Notes: generated by a model not told the origin, from the sequence alone. A DNA stretch of 41,240 bases from Bacillota bacterium (GCA_023398815.1 JAEWRW010000054.1:1-41240); one strand, 5' to 3'; positions 22,720 through 31,474 are shown, counted from the first letter of the stretch. A program made the numbers and translations.

Positions 22720-23759
22720 GGGCGCTTCCTCCCATCATTTAACGCTACCACTGCGCCGCTGTCCTGGGAGTGAATGGCGGCGAACACCGTCTCCATCGTG
22801 CGCAGGTTGTCCTCGCCGGAGGTCTCAGCCGGCATGCCAGCCCGGTAGCAGTTGAGCAATGCTTCCAGACAACGGGGGATGGCGGTGAACACGTGGCCGC
22901 CGTGGATGGCCCAGTCGTCAGCTGGGATGTAGGGCAGCACCGGCCAGGTGCGGGTGTCGATGCTCTCGACCTGCCCGCCGCGCTCGATGTGCAGCCCGTT
23001 ATCGCCGTCCAGTGTAAGGGAGCCATCCTCGCACTGCACAAAGAGCTTGTAGGCAAACCGGTGGGCCAGCGTGCACAGCACCGGCAGACCGCTTTCCATC
23101 GTCAGCAAGGAGAGGGCCGTATCCTGCGCCCCGATGTCGGGGTAGGAGACGACGGGCCGGGAGTAGACCGTGGCAACCTCCCCGAAGAGGAAGCGTGCCA
23201 CATCAAAGATGTGAGGACCCATGTCGCGCAGTGCCATGTGGTCCATGGCGGCCAGCGCCGGTTGCTTGCCGATGATGGCCCGATCCGGCGACTTCAGCTG
23301 CAGGTGGGCGTGCAGGGGGCGGCCCAGCGCGCCGCCGGTCAGCCATTCCTTCACCGGGGCAAACTGTGGCTGGTAACGGAAGTTCTCGTGCACCCCGTAC
23401 CACACGCCAGCCGCGTGGCAGGCTTCCACCATGCGGCGGCAGGCTTCAGGGGTACCGGCCATGGGCTTCTGGCAGATGACGGCCTTGCCGTGGGCGGTAG
23501 CCAGCAACACCAGCGGTTCGTGGGCGTCCACGTCGGTCACGATGTCGGCGATGTCAAACCGCGCCCGGGCAAACACATCCTCCGGCGTGTCACACACCAG
23601 GGGAATGCCAAACCGTTGGGCGGTCGCCTCGGCACGGGCCCGCGTGCGGTTCCAGATGGCAACCACCTCGGCCCCCACGGCCTGCCACGCCGCGATCTGG
23701 AATTGGGCCCAGTACCCCGCGCCAAAGACGGCGACGCGCACCTTGTTCTGCTCCCTCAT
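22716..23759 (-). CDS. Gfo/Idh/MocA-family oxidoreductase
   Basis: This 347-residue NAD(P)-dependent enzyme has a Rossmann domain with VAVFGAGYWAQF and a C-terminal alpha/beta dimer domain. The conserved catalytic Lys98 is in ICQKPM, where the usual EKP reads QKP. The segment DMGPHIFDVARFLFG carries the family Asp and His. Members oxidise sugars or cyclitols such as myo-inositol. The ATG start overlaps the amidohydrolase stop by 4 bases; GGAGG is 11 bases upstream, so an internal GTG six codons in is an alternative. It is the third gene of the operon. Confidence 0.9.
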   Translation of the reverse strand: MREQNKVRVAVFGAGYWAQFQIAAWQAVGAEVVAIWNRTRARAEATAQRFGIPLVCDTPEDVFARARFDIADIVTDVDAHEPLVLLATAHGKAVICQKPMAGTPEACRRMVEACHAAGVWYGVHENFRYQPQFAPVKEWLTGGALGRPLHAHLQLKSPDRAIIGKQPALAAMDHMALRDMGPHIFDVARFLFGEVATVYSRPVVSYPDIGAQDTALSLLTMESGLPVLCTLAHRFAYKLFVQCEDGSLTLDGDNGLHIERGGQVESIDTRTWPVLPYIPADDWAIHGGHVFTAIPRCLEALLNCYRAGMPAETSGEDNLRTMETVFAAIHSQDSGAVVALNDGRKRP

Positions 23760-24520
23760 GCGGGTTGGAACCTCCCCTCCAGGCCAAACACCTCAATGGC
23801 TGTGCCGGCCAGCACACGATCCAGCGCCGCGCCGGGCTCCAAGAGCGTCGTGTATTTCGCCAGCTCCACCGGGATGTTTACCCCATGGTCGGCGGAGAAC
23901 ATGATTTTTTCAGGGCCGATGACTCGCAGGGCCTTGCGGAGGTTCAGGATGCCCAGCCAGCTGGGCTCCAGGTACACGTGCTCAAACCGCCGGGCCAACG
24001 ACAGCGCCTGGGTGAAGAAAAGGTCGGTGCCGGCGTGGGCCAGCACGATGGGCACCCTCCGGTAGTCGGCAACCACTTCCTCCAACCCCGCCGGGTCGGC
24101 AAACGGGATGCCCGCCCCGGTGTGCACCATCACCGGCACGCCCAGGGCAATTGCCGTCTCAAACACGCGGCGGCCATCGAGCGTGCCGGGGGAGGCCGCG
24201 TGGGCAATGGGCGTGAGCTTGAGACCCACAAAGCCCAGATCCTGCACACAGCGCCGGGCTTCGTCCACATACTCCAGCGGGTCTAGGTGGGGGTTGATGG
24301 ACGCCATGCCGAAGTACCGCCCCGGGTGGGCGGCGCACAGCGCGGCGATGCGGTCGTGGATGCGCTGGGTGTCAATGAGGTAGGGCCGGGGCACGAAGGG
24401 CTGCACGATGGCCCCGGCCACCCCGCAGCGCCGGTGCCAGCCCAGCAGTTCCTCCTCGGTCGATTCCTCGTCGAACACCACGTCTTGCCCCAGGTGGGCG
24501 TGGGCGTCCAGTATCAGCAT
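23756..24520 (-). CDS. Amidohydrolase_2-family metal-dependent hydrolase
   Basis: This 254-residue TIM-barrel protein starts at 24520, where GGAGG lies 7 bases upstream. The N-terminal metal motif is DAHAHLG (His7, His9), with further conserved residues in GLKLTPIAH, PVMVHTGAG, PIVLAHAG and the late Asp in MFSADHG. The family includes decarboxylases and lactonases of aromatic or sugar-lactone pathways. A lactonase role next to a sugar dehydrogenase is plausible but unproven. It overlaps the GntR gene by 7 bases and the Gfo/Idh gene by 4, so translation is coupled. Confidence 0.85.
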   Translation of the reverse strand: MLILDAHAHLGQDVVFDEESTEEELLGWHRRCGVAGAIVQPFVPRPYLIDTQRIHDRIAALCAAHPGRYFGMASINPHLDPLEYVDEARRCVQDLGFVGLKLTPIAHAASPGTLDGRRVFETAIALGVPVMVHTGAGIPFADPAGLEEVVADYRRVPIVLAHAGTDLFFTQALSLARRFEHVYLEPSWLGILNLRKALRVIGPEKIMFSADHGVNIPVELAKYTTLLEPGAALDRVLAGTAIEVFGLEGRFQPA

Positions 24521-25233
24521 GGCGTTTCCTCCTTCCCGGCCCATCCGCAGATGGATTCCTCCACGGCAGCCAGCAGTTCCTGTTCGGTTCCGTCGCTCAG
24601 TGCCCGGCAAATCTCCCGGTGGTAGCCAATGGCGCGCGCCGCATTGCCGGGCTGGTCGTAGGTCTCCCGTATGCTGGGCTCAAAGTATTGCAGGATAAAC
24701 TCATAGAGTTGGGCGATCAGCACGTTGCCGGTGGCTTGCCCCAGCGCCCGGTGGAAAGCGAGGTCAAGCTCCGCCAGCGCGGCGCTGTCCGCCTCCCGGT
24801 GCGTCAGTGCGGTCTCCATGGCGGCAACGGCCGCATTGACAGCCGCGACATTTTGGTCAGTGCGGTTGCGGTGGGCGGCGCGGGCTACGTCGAACTCCAT
24901 CATCCGCCGGAACTCCACGAGCTGCCGCCGGTCGGGGGCGCTGAGCATCAGGCGCAGCAGGAAGGGGTCCAGCAGTGTCCGCCCCATGCCGGTGGAGACA
25001 TAGGTGCCATCGCCACGGCGTACCTCCACCACACCCAGGGCCGAGAGGATCTTCATTGCCTCCCGCACCGAGCCCCGGCTGATGCCCATGGCCTCGGCCA
25101 GCGCGCCCTCGCTGGGCAGGAGGTCGCCGGGTTTTAGCTTCCCCTGGGCAATGAGCTCCCGGAAGCGGTTGACGACGGCATCCACCGCCGATTCGCGGCT
25201 TTGTTTGGTTTGGAACAGACTGGGATCGGTCAT
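24514..25233 (-). CDS. GntR/FadR-family transcriptional regulator (FCD domain)
   Basis: This 239-residue protein has an N-terminal winged helix (residues 14-80: LKPGDLLPSEGALAEAMGI, SRGSVREAMKILSALGVVEV, RRGDGTYVS) and an all-helical FCD effector domain with the metal or ligand residues in EFRRMMEFDVAR, LDLAFHRALG and YHREICRAL. The start at 25233 has AAGGAGGG close upstream. It is the first gene of a six-gene operon, all overlapping or nearly so, and most likely represses the operon until its sugar-acid inducer binds (inference). An inverted repeat between the promoter and the gene is a candidate operator. Confidence 0.92.
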   Translation of the reverse strand: MTDPSLFQTKQSRESAVDAVVNRFRELIAQGKLKPGDLLPSEGALAEAMGISRGSVREAMKILSALGVVEVRRGDGTYVSTGMGRTLLDPFLLRLMLSAPDRRQLVEFRRMMEFDVARAAHRNRTDQNVAAVNAAVAAMETALTHREADSAALAELDLAFHRALGQATGNVLIAQLYEFILQYFEPSIRETYDQPGNAARAIGYHREICRALSDGTEQELLAAVEESICGWAGKEETPC

Positions 25234-25251
25234 CGTCCCTCCTTGTACAGA

Positions 25252-25270
25252 CATCAAACGTCGGATGTTT
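25252..25270. promoter_or_regulatory. Candidate GntR operator
   Basis: ACATC and GATGT form a 5-bp inverted repeat 8 bases apart around ACGT, between the -10 box and the ribosome binding site of the GntR gene. The position suits autoregulation. Confidence 0.45.
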
Positions 25271-25276
25271 AACCAT

Positions 25277-25305
25277 ACTGTAGCACAATGCTATTCAGGG
25301 TACAA
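25277..25305 (-). promoter_or_regulatory. Promoter of the GntR-led operon
   Basis: On the minus strand TTGTAC (25300-25305) and TACAGT (25277-25282) are 17 bases apart, with TGC before the -10 box. Confidence 0.7.
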
Positions 25306-25464
25306 GAGGCAGCGAGGCAAAGCCGTCAATGGCCTTGGACGGCGTCAACGTCGCTCCAGCTTCTATAAGTGGTGTGGGGATGGAGGACAAGAACCGACTG
25401 ACGATTCGTCCGGCGGGGCGGGGAACAAAGGCTGGCGCGAAAGGCTGTCAACGCCGCTCGCCGG

Positions 25465-26484
25465 TCACCCCTGTGCCCACTGGGTGTAGAAATGCTCCGT
25501 CGCGCTCACCAGCAGTCCGTTGGTGCATTGGGACGCGCCGTGGCCCGTGTCGTCCACGATGTAGAGGTCGGAAAGCGGTAGTCCCTGGTGTAGCCGCCAG
25601 CTGACGCTCAACTGTGAACTGATATCGAGCCGCCCACGGAGGAGGACCACCGGCACATGAGCCAGCCGTCCCAGGTTGCCGGAGATGTGGGTGTCCGACT
25701 GGAAGGCATAGTTGCCGAAGTAGAGTGTCACCAGCCGTGCAAAGCACACCCGGAACGCGTCGTCCTCAAACCGTTCGGTGCGCTCAATCCGGTTGCCCAG
25801 CGACACAATGCGATCCTCCCAGTCGCACCAGGCGCGGGAGGCCGGCAGGTGGATGGCTGGGTCGGGGGAGGCCAACAGCCGGTGGTAGGCCAGCGGGATG
25901 TTGCCGCCAACGGGCAGAGGCCCCACTGGGGCCAGGAAGTTCACAAACTCCTGGGGGAAGAGGTGCCCCATGCTCCAGGTGAGCCAGTCCACTTCGGGCT
26001 TCGTGGTGGTGACCACGCTCCACAGCACGAGCTCGGTCACGCGATCGGGATGGGTCACGGCGTAGGAGAGCGACAGCGTGGTGCCCCAGGAGCAGGCAAA
26101 GAGCATCCACCGCTCGATGCCCAGGTGTTCGCGCAGCTGCTCCATGTCGGCAATGAGGTGCGGGGTGTCGTTGGCAAGGAGCCCCTCGGTCGTGAGGCCG
26201 ACGTTGGGCGTGCTCTGCCCGCAGCCCCGCTGATCCAGGAGCACGACGCAGTATTCGTCGGGGTTGAAGTAGCGGAGCCACCCCGACCCCGCGCCGGAGC
26301 CGGGGCCGCCATGGACGACCAGCACCGGCTTGCCATTGGGGTTGCCGCAGGTCTCCCAGTGGATGCGGTGGCCATGGTCCACCGCCAGCATGCCCGCGTC
26401 GTGGGGTGTGCTCACGAGGTAGAGCGGGCGATCGGCGGTCAGCGGGTACCGGCGGCTAAAATGCTGGTAGAGGGTGGGTTCCAT
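25465..26484 (-). CDS. pip: Proline iminopeptidase (S33 alpha/beta hydrolase)
   Basis: This 339-residue enzyme removes N-terminal proline from peptides. The start at 26484 has AAAGGAG 7 bases upstream. Family marks are VVHGGPGSGAGSGWLRYFNP, LLDQRGCGQSTPN, TTEGLLANDTPHLIADMEQLR, Ser132, Asp287 in GRLDISS and His315 in DDTGHG. The nucleophile elbow reads ACSWGT instead of the usual GGSWGS, so the oxyanion surroundings may differ. It is transcribed divergently from the PHP gene. No clear terminator follows; the 200 bases down to the GntR promoter hold nothing recognisable. Confidence 0.9.
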   Translation of the reverse strand: MEPTLYQHFSRRYPLTADRPLYLVSTPHDAGMLAVDHGHRIHWETCGNPNGKPVLVVHGGPGSGAGSGWLRYFNPDEYCVVLLDQRGCGQSTPNVGLTTEGLLANDTPHLIADMEQLREHLGIERWMLFACSWGTTLSLSYAVTHPDRVTELVLWSVVTTTKPEVDWLTWSMGHLFPQEFVNFLAPVGPLPVGGNIPLAYHRLLASPDPAIHLPASRAWCDWEDRIVSLGNRIERTERFEDDAFRVCFARLVTLYFGNYAFQSDTHISGNLGRLAHVPVVLLRGRLDISSQLSVSWRLHQGLPLSDLYIVDDTGHGASQCTNGLLVSATEHFYTQWAQG

Positions 26485-26602
26485 GGCGGTTCTCCTTTGG
26501 TTGGTGTGGGTAGTATAGCGGGTTTCTGCCACTGCGGCAAGGTGGGGTACGCCGCTGGGGTGGCATTGGCACTCTTTTGGCCGCCCACAGCAAGAATGCC
26601 CA

Positions 26603-26630
26603 TTGCATCCACCGGGCGATGGGGTATGAT
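26603..26630 (+). promoter_or_regulatory. Promoter of the PHP/URO-D operon
   Basis: TTGCAT (26603-26608) and TATGAT (26625-26630) are 16 bases apart, giving a short leader of about 30 bases before the PHP gene. Confidence 0.65.
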
Positions 26631-26668
26631 GGTGGGGAAATTCTTTCACAAGTGGGGTATTCTGCCAG

Positions 26669-27955
26669 ATGAAAACCGAATTGTACGATTACAGCGTGCT
26701 GCCCAAGATGGTGCCCATTGGCCGCCCCAGCACCGTGTGCATCCGGCCCCTGGGCCGCCACGTCGCCTTCCGGGCGGGGGTGGAGTATGTCGTTCGTGTG
26801 CTGCCCATGACAGAGAGTATCGAGGGCTGGGCGGAGGGCGCGGCCTACGACCGGCTGACCGTCACGCCCGTCGATGGCTGTCTGCGGGTGGAGTACACCT
26901 TTGCCGCCGAGCAGGAGTATTACCTGCGGGTGTTTGACGCCGCCGACGAGGGCAAGGCGCTGGTGACACTGAGCGTTTACGCGCTGGCCGACGACCTCTT
27001 TGGCCGCCTGCCACTGAAGGGCGACTTCCACGTGCACAGCTTCCGCTCCGACGGGCGGGAGGACCCGGCCGTGGTGGCCGCCAACTACCGTCGGCATGGG
27101 TTCGACTTCCTGGCTGTCACCGACCACCGCCAGTGGGGCCCTTCCCAGGAGGCCATCGCCGCCTGGGCGGGCAAGCCCGTCGATCTTCGGCTCTTCCACG
27201 GCGAGGAAGTTCACCTGCCCGAGAATCACATCCACATCATTCACTTTGGCGGCAGCTTCAGCGTCAACGACCTGGCCTACGGCGATGTGGAGGCCTACTA
27301 CAAGGCCGTGCGCGCCATCGCCGAGGGTCTGCCGACCCTGCCGGAGGGCGTCAGCCGTTTTGAGTATGCCTCCTGCCTGTGGGCCATCGGGGAGATTCAC
27401 AAAGCCGGCGGCATGGCGGTGTACTGCCATCCCCACTGGATTGCCAACGTCTACCACGTGCGGGATGCCATGAGCAATTACATCTTTGAGACCATGCCCT
27501 TCGACGCCTTTGAGCTGCTGGGCGGGCAGACGGTGCACGAGAACAACATGCAGGTTGCCCTCCATGCCCAGGCGCAGGCCCGGGGCTGCCGGGTGCCCGG
27601 CGTGGGCAGCAGCGACTCCCACGGCACCACCAACAGCAACTGGTTCGACTGGGTGTACAGCATCGTATTGGCCGAGGACGACAGCCTGGAGGCCATCGTG
27701 CGGGCCGTGAAGGAGGGCTACTGCGCGCCGGTGGAGAGTTACCCCGACGAGCACCCCCGTGCCCACGGCTCCTACCGCATGGTGAGTTATGCGCTCTTCC
27801 TTTTAAAGGAGTACTTCCCCCTGCAGCGGGAGCTGTGCTTTGAGGAGGGGCGGGCGATGGCCGCCCTGTATGGCGGCGACGAGGAAGCCCTGCCGGTGCT
27901 GCAGGCGCTGCAAGGCCGGGTTGCCCGGTTCCGTGGGCGCTGCTTTGCCAAATAG
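26669..27955 (+). CDS. PHP-domain metal-dependent phosphoesterase with N-terminal beta domain
   Basis: This 428-residue protein has about 115 N-terminal residues that look beta-rich and a PHP domain from residue 117. Metal-binding motifs are GDFHVHSFRSDG, VTDHRQW, FHGEEVH, YCHPHW and GSSDSHG. The ribosome binding site is weak. Such proteins are often predicted phosphatases or hydrolases near sugar catabolic genes. The URO-D-family gene follows after 17 bases, so both are cotranscribed. No signal peptide is seen. Exact substrate unknown. Confidence 0.88.
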   Translation: MKTELYDYSVLPKMVPIGRPSTVCIRPLGRHVAFRAGVEYVVRVLPMTESIEGWAEGAAYDRLTVTPVDGCLRVEYTFAAEQEYYLRVFDAADEGKALVTLSVYALADDLFGRLPLKGDFHVHSFRSDGREDPAVVAANYRRHGFDFLAVTDHRQWGPSQEAIAAWAGKPVDLRLFHGEEVHLPENHIHIIHFGGSFSVNDLAYGDVEAYYKAVRAIAEGLPTLPEGVSRFEYASCLWAIGEIHKAGGMAVYCHPHWIANVYHVRDAMSNYIFETMPFDAFELLGGQTVHENNMQVALHAQAQARGCRVPGVGSSDSHGTTNSNWFDWVYSIVLAEDDSLEAIVRAVKEGYCAPVESYPDEHPRAHGSYRMVSYALFLLKEYFPLQRELCFEEGRAMAALYGGDEEALPVLQALQGRVARFRGRCFAK

Positions 27956-27972
27956 AAGGGGAGGACGCAACG

Positions 27973-28983
27973 ATGGAAGGACGGCAATTGGTGCTGGATA
28001 CCCTGGAGTTTAGGAACCCGCCGCGCGCCCCGCGGCAGCTTTGGCTGCTGCCCTGGGCGCAGATGCACCACGGCGAGGCCGTGCGGGGCATTGAGGCGGA
28101 TTTCCCCGGCGACTTCGGCGGGGTCAATGGCGTGGAGCGGGAATTGCCCGCCACCCAGGGCGACGCCTACGAGCTGGGGCTCTACGTCGACCCCTGGGGC
28201 GCGCGGTTTGAGAATCGTCAGCGCGGCCTCATTGGCGAGGTGAAGGAGCCCATCATCCGGGGCGAGGACTGGGAGGACTGGGCCAATGCCCACATCCCGC
28301 TGGAGCTCTTACACATCGACCGGGACGAGGTGAATCGCCAATGCGCGGCCACCGACCGCTTCGTCATCGCCGGGGAGAACCCGCGCCCCTTTGAGCAGCT
28401 CCAGTTCCTGCGGGGGACGGAGGCGATGATGATGGACCTGGCCTACAAGCCGTCAGGTTTCTTCGCCTTTCTGGAGAAGATGCACGACTTCTACTGCCGC
28501 TGGGTGGAGGTATGGGCACAGACCGACGTGGACGCCATCGCGTTCATGGACGACTGGGGCAGCCAGCGGAGCCTGCTCATCCACCCCAAAACATGGGTGG
28601 AGATCTTCAAGCCCCTGTACCGGGACTACATCGACATTGCCAAGCGGTACGGCAAGAAGACGTTCATGCACTCCGACGGCTACACGCTGGACATCATCCC
28701 GCATATGATCGACATCGGGCTCGACGCCATCAACGCCCAGATCTTCTGCATCGGGCTGGAGCAGCTGCGTCCCTACCGGGGCAAGATCACCTTCTGGGGG
28801 GAGATGGACCGCCAGCACTTGCTCTGCACCGGCACGCCGGCGGAGGTGCGCGCCGCCGCCCGGCAGGTGAAGGAAATCCTGTGGGCCGACGGCGGCTGCA
28901 TCGCCCAGTGCGAGTTCGGCGCCGGCGCCCGGCCCGAGAACGTCCGTGCTGTCTACGAGGGCTGGGACGAGGCCTTCCGGTAG
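27973..28983 (+). CDS. Uroporphyrinogen decarboxylase-family protein
   Basis: This 336-residue TIM-barrel protein belongs to the URO-D superfamily, but the HemE-type N-terminal substrate motif is absent, so it is more likely a methyltransferase-like or catabolic paralogue (MtaA/CmuA-like group). Recognisable parts are DAIAFMDDWGSQRSLLIHP, KTFMHSDGYTLDIIPHMIDIG and DAINAQ. GGGAGG lies 8 bases upstream of the ATG. Proteins of this subgroup often sit beside sugar catabolic genes in Clostridia without a known reaction. It follows the PHP gene by 17 bases. Confidence 0.86.
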   Translation: MEGRQLVLDTLEFRNPPRAPRQLWLLPWAQMHHGEAVRGIEADFPGDFGGVNGVERELPATQGDAYELGLYVDPWGARFENRQRGLIGEVKEPIIRGEDWEDWANAHIPLELLHIDRDEVNRQCAATDRFVIAGENPRPFEQLQFLRGTEAMMMDLAYKPSGFFAFLEKMHDFYCRWVEVWAQTDVDAIAFMDDWGSQRSLLIHPKTWVEIFKPLYRDYIDIAKRYGKKTFMHSDGYTLDIIPHMIDIGLDAINAQIFCIGLEQLRPYRGKITFWGEMDRQHLLCTGTPAEVRAAARQVKEILWADGGCIAQCEFGAGARPENVRAVYEGWDEAFR

Positions 28984-29044
28984 GCGAGAGCCGCTGGCTT
29001 TTGCGCGTCACGCAGGGCCGCGATATGGGTAGGGGAGGTGGAGC

Positions 29045-30034
29045 ATGGACTGGAAGAACCGGTACGACAGGGGGCACCGTCCCCGGGCTGACGCCATCGA
29101 CGACCATCTGGGGGCGGAGGTCTTCTCGCTCTACCACCGCTTCGCCGCCACACTGGCCAGCGAGTTGGGTCTGACCTATGTCAAGCCCGTGTACACCCAG
29201 ACCCACGGATGGAAATATCAAGTTGGCCGCAGCGGCTTCCTCCTGCTGGACGACGTGCGCATGGGCGAAGGGTGTTTCCTGGTGCAGGGGGTGGAGGTGC
29301 GCGACGAGGCCACGCTGCAGGCGGCGCTGGCGCTGGCCCGGCAGAGGTATGCTGACGGCTTTGAGGAGCGGTTTGCCGCCTTCGCCGCCCAACGGGGGGA
29401 AGCACAAAAGGAGCGCACCCAGCGCCGGGTGCAACGCGAGCGGGATGAGCTGGCGCAGTTGGCTGCCTCCACCGACCCGGACTTGTTCAATCGTTACCGC
29501 TGGTCCCCGAAGGTGTCGCGTCTGTCACTCCGTCGGCTGTATGCGCTGGACGCCCAAGGCCTGCCCGACGAGGCGCTGCTCGATGAGATTGGCTATGCGC
29601 TCTACGCCCGCTGCCTGCAGGGGCAGCAGACCCGGCACACCATTGAGAATGGCCGCCTCATTTGCCATGGCTGCGGCGCGGTGCTGCCCTATGCCCATGG
29701 GCTTATGACCTGTGCCTGTGGCCGGCAATACCTGTTCCGCGATTACATGCGCAGCTTCCGGGCTGAGAACATGCCCTCCGGCGCGGCGCAGGAGATTTTT
29801 GATGCCTTTGTGGAGCGTTGGCCCCGCCAGCGCACCCCGCAGGAGAAAATGCGCCTGGTGGATTGGCTGATCCACGAATTCCACACCAATCTCCTCACCG
29901 GTGTTCGAGGCCGTTTCGTGGGCGTCAACTTCATTGAGGGCAGCAAGAAGCAAATCGCCGAGCTTATTCTGGAGTTGGCCTATGGCGACGGTGGGGCGGC
30001 CAAGGCCTTTGCTCAGGCTCTGGGGCGGGAGTGA
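29045..30034 (+). CDS. Unknown protein with central zinc ribbon
   Basis: This 329-residue protein has no family that I can name. Residues 20-85 are a compact alpha/beta region with YTQTHGWKYQVGRSGFLLLDD, somewhat like DUF3788. Residues 95-145 are a charged helix or coiled coil. A zinc ribbon is formed by Cys207, Cys210, Cys223 and Cys225 (CHGC and CAC), followed by a conserved-looking C-terminal helical part (LIHEFHTNLLTGVRGRFVG). GGAGG precedes the ATG by 7 bases. It lies 61 bases after the URO-D gene on the same strand and may share its transcript. Nucleic-acid binding is possible but not shown. Confidence 0.75.
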   Translation: MDWKNRYDRGHRPRADAIDDHLGAEVFSLYHRFAATLASELGLTYVKPVYTQTHGWKYQVGRSGFLLLDDVRMGEGCFLVQGVEVRDEATLQAALALARQRYADGFEERFAAFAAQRGEAQKERTQRRVQRERDELAQLAASTDPDLFNRYRWSPKVSRLSLRRLYALDAQGLPDEALLDEIGYALYARCLQGQQTRHTIENGRLICHGCGAVLPYAHGLMTCACGRQYLFRDYMRSFRAENMPSGAAQEIFDAFVERWPRQRTPQEKMRLVDWLIHEFHTNLLTGVRGRFVGVNFIEGSKKQIAELILELAYGDGGAAKAFAQALGRE

Positions 30035-30130
30035 ACCGGGGAACGCGCCACGCCCGGCCGGAAACATCTTGCCACCCGCAAAGGGTTGGCCGTTCCGGCA
30101 GGAGGCCTTTAGGAGATGAAAGGGGCTGAA

Positions 30131-30661
30131 ATGGAACATACCATTGCGGTCATCACCGGTGTGATGGCCGCCGGCAAGAGCACCGTGGCCGAGGCGCTGG
30201 CCCGGCGATTTGGCCGCGCGGTGCACCTGCGGGGCGACGCCTTCCGCTGCTTTATCGTGGCCGGGAGGGAGGAGATGAGCGACGCGCCCACAACCGAGGC
30301 ACTGCGACAGCTGGATTTGCGTTACGAGCTGGCCGCCATGGCTGCCCGCGCCTATTGGCAAGCCGGGTTCACCGTGGTGGTACAGGACAACTACCTCGGG
30401 GAGGCGCTGGGCCACTTTGTCTCCCTCCTGGGCGATTGCCCCCTGCACTGTGTGGTGCTGTGCCCTTCGGCCCAGGCCGTCGCCCAGCGGGAGGCTCAAC
30501 GGCACAAAAAGGGATACGTTGGCTTTGACCTGGAGGAGATGCACCGCCAATTCCTGGCCCAAACGCCGCGCTTGGGCCTGTGGCTGGACACCACGGCGAT
30601 GACGGTGGAGGAAACCGTGGACGCCATCCTCGCCCATGCGGAGGAAGCCCGACTGTGGTAG
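30131..30661 (+). CDS. P-loop kinase-like NTPase
   Basis: This 176-residue protein has a Walker A motif GVMAAGKST near the N-terminus and a strand-ending acidic segment (VVQDNYLG), in the style of small-molecule kinases such as chloramphenicol phosphotransferase, gluconate kinase or zeta-toxin-like proteins. A lid-like basic stretch (QREAQRHKKGYVG) follows. The start at 30131 has AAAGGGG 5 bases upstream; the ATG at 30116 is too close to AGGAG. It is convergent with the ATPase gene, only 9 bases away. Its substrate is unknown; no antitoxin gene is adjacent. Confidence 0.8.
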   Translation: MEHTIAVITGVMAAGKSTVAEALARRFGRAVHLRGDAFRCFIVAGREEMSDAPTTEALRQLDLRYELAAMAARAYWQAGFTVVVQDNYLGEALGHFVSLLGDCPLHCVVLCPSAQAVAQREAQRHKKGYVGFDLEEMHRQFLAQTPRLGLWLDTTAMTVEETVDAILAHAEEARLW

Positions 30662-30670
30662 CCTACAGGC

Positions 30671-31474
30671 TCACAGCCTCCGGGTGTAGTCGTCAGGCCG
30701 GTTGAGGAATGACCGCAGCAGGGACACCCCCGCCAGCTCCTGCCATTGGGTTTGGGCAGGCGGGCATTGGTCCAGGTCGTAGACCGTCGCCCCCTCCATC
30801 GCCAGCAGGATGGGGGAATGGGTGGCAATGAGGAATTGGCAGCCGCCCTCGGTGGAAAGCTCTTTGAGGATGCTATAGAGGCTCAACTGCCGCAGGGCGG
30901 AGAGCGGCGCTTCGGGCTCGTCCAGCAGGTAGAGGCCGTTGGGCACCAGGCGCTGCTGGAAGAGCCGCAGAAAACTCTCCCCATGGGAGGCGGCCCCCAG
31001 CATGTCCTCGCCATAGCGGCCCCGCATGGCCTGCAGGGAGCCGGTGAAGGGTTGGCGGGCCAGTTCGCGGGCCAACATGCTGCGGTCGGCATACTCTTCC
31101 TCCACCCGGGCCAGTTCCCGGCCCATGTCGTCCCGCTCACGGCTCAGCGCCAGTGTGAAGTTGAAGAAATCCTCGCTGCGCAGGAAGAGCCGGTTGATGG
31201 GGCGATGGGCGAAGCTGAGTTTCATCTGCTTTGCCAGGGGCCGCAGGGGCTTCAGGCTGTCGTCCCGCCCGGCGTCGGTGCGTCCGATGGCCGGCAGGGC
31301 CATCTTGACGGCCAGTGCCTCCAACAGGGTGGACTTGCCGCAGCCATTCTCCCCCGCCAGCAGGGTGATGGGGCTGTCGAAGGTCAGGCTGTCCAGCGAC
31401 TGCAGCGCAGGCACGCTGAATGGCCAGCCGTCCGGGCGGTCGGCTGGCAGGGAGACGCGGTTGAGGTAGATCAT
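30671..31474 (-). CDS. SMC/ABC-like AAA ATPase
   Basis: This 267-residue ATPase belongs to the predicted ATPase group related to RecF/ABC proteins. Walker A is GENGCGKST (residues 41-49), an ABC-like signature appears in ASHGESFLRLF (162-172), Walker B is LYLLDEPEAPLS (181-192) and the H-loop is IATHSP (His219). No coiled-coil insert of SMC length and no nuclease domain is present. AGGAGG precedes the start at 31474. The gene is alone, divergent from the GNAT gene, so no defence partner such as a TOPRIM or HNH nuclease is evident here. Confidence 0.87.
   Translation of the reverse strand: MIYLNRVSLPADRPDGWPFSVPALQSLDSLTFDSPITLLAGENGCGKSTLLEALAVKMALPAIGRTDAGRDDSLKPLRPLAKQMKLSFAHRPINRLFLRSEDFFNFTLALSRERDDMGRELARVEEEYADRSMLARELARQPFTGSLQAMRGRYGEDMLGAASHGESFLRLFQQRLVPNGLYLLDEPEAPLSALRQLSLYSILKELSTEGGCQFLIATHSPILLAMEGATVYDLDQCPPAQTQWQELAGVSLLRSFLNRPDDYTRRL

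Noticed and set aside
25318..25464. Possible sixth repeat copy: GACAGCCTTTCGCG on the minus strand after pip
   Set aside because: The match stops after 14 bases and no P1, P2 or P3 hairpin follows.
30131..31474. P-loop kinase and ABC-like ATPase as a toxin-antitoxin or defence pair
   Set aside because: They are convergent rather than cotranscribed, neither has a nuclease or antitoxin partner, and the kinase lacks clear zeta-toxin features beyond the P-loop.
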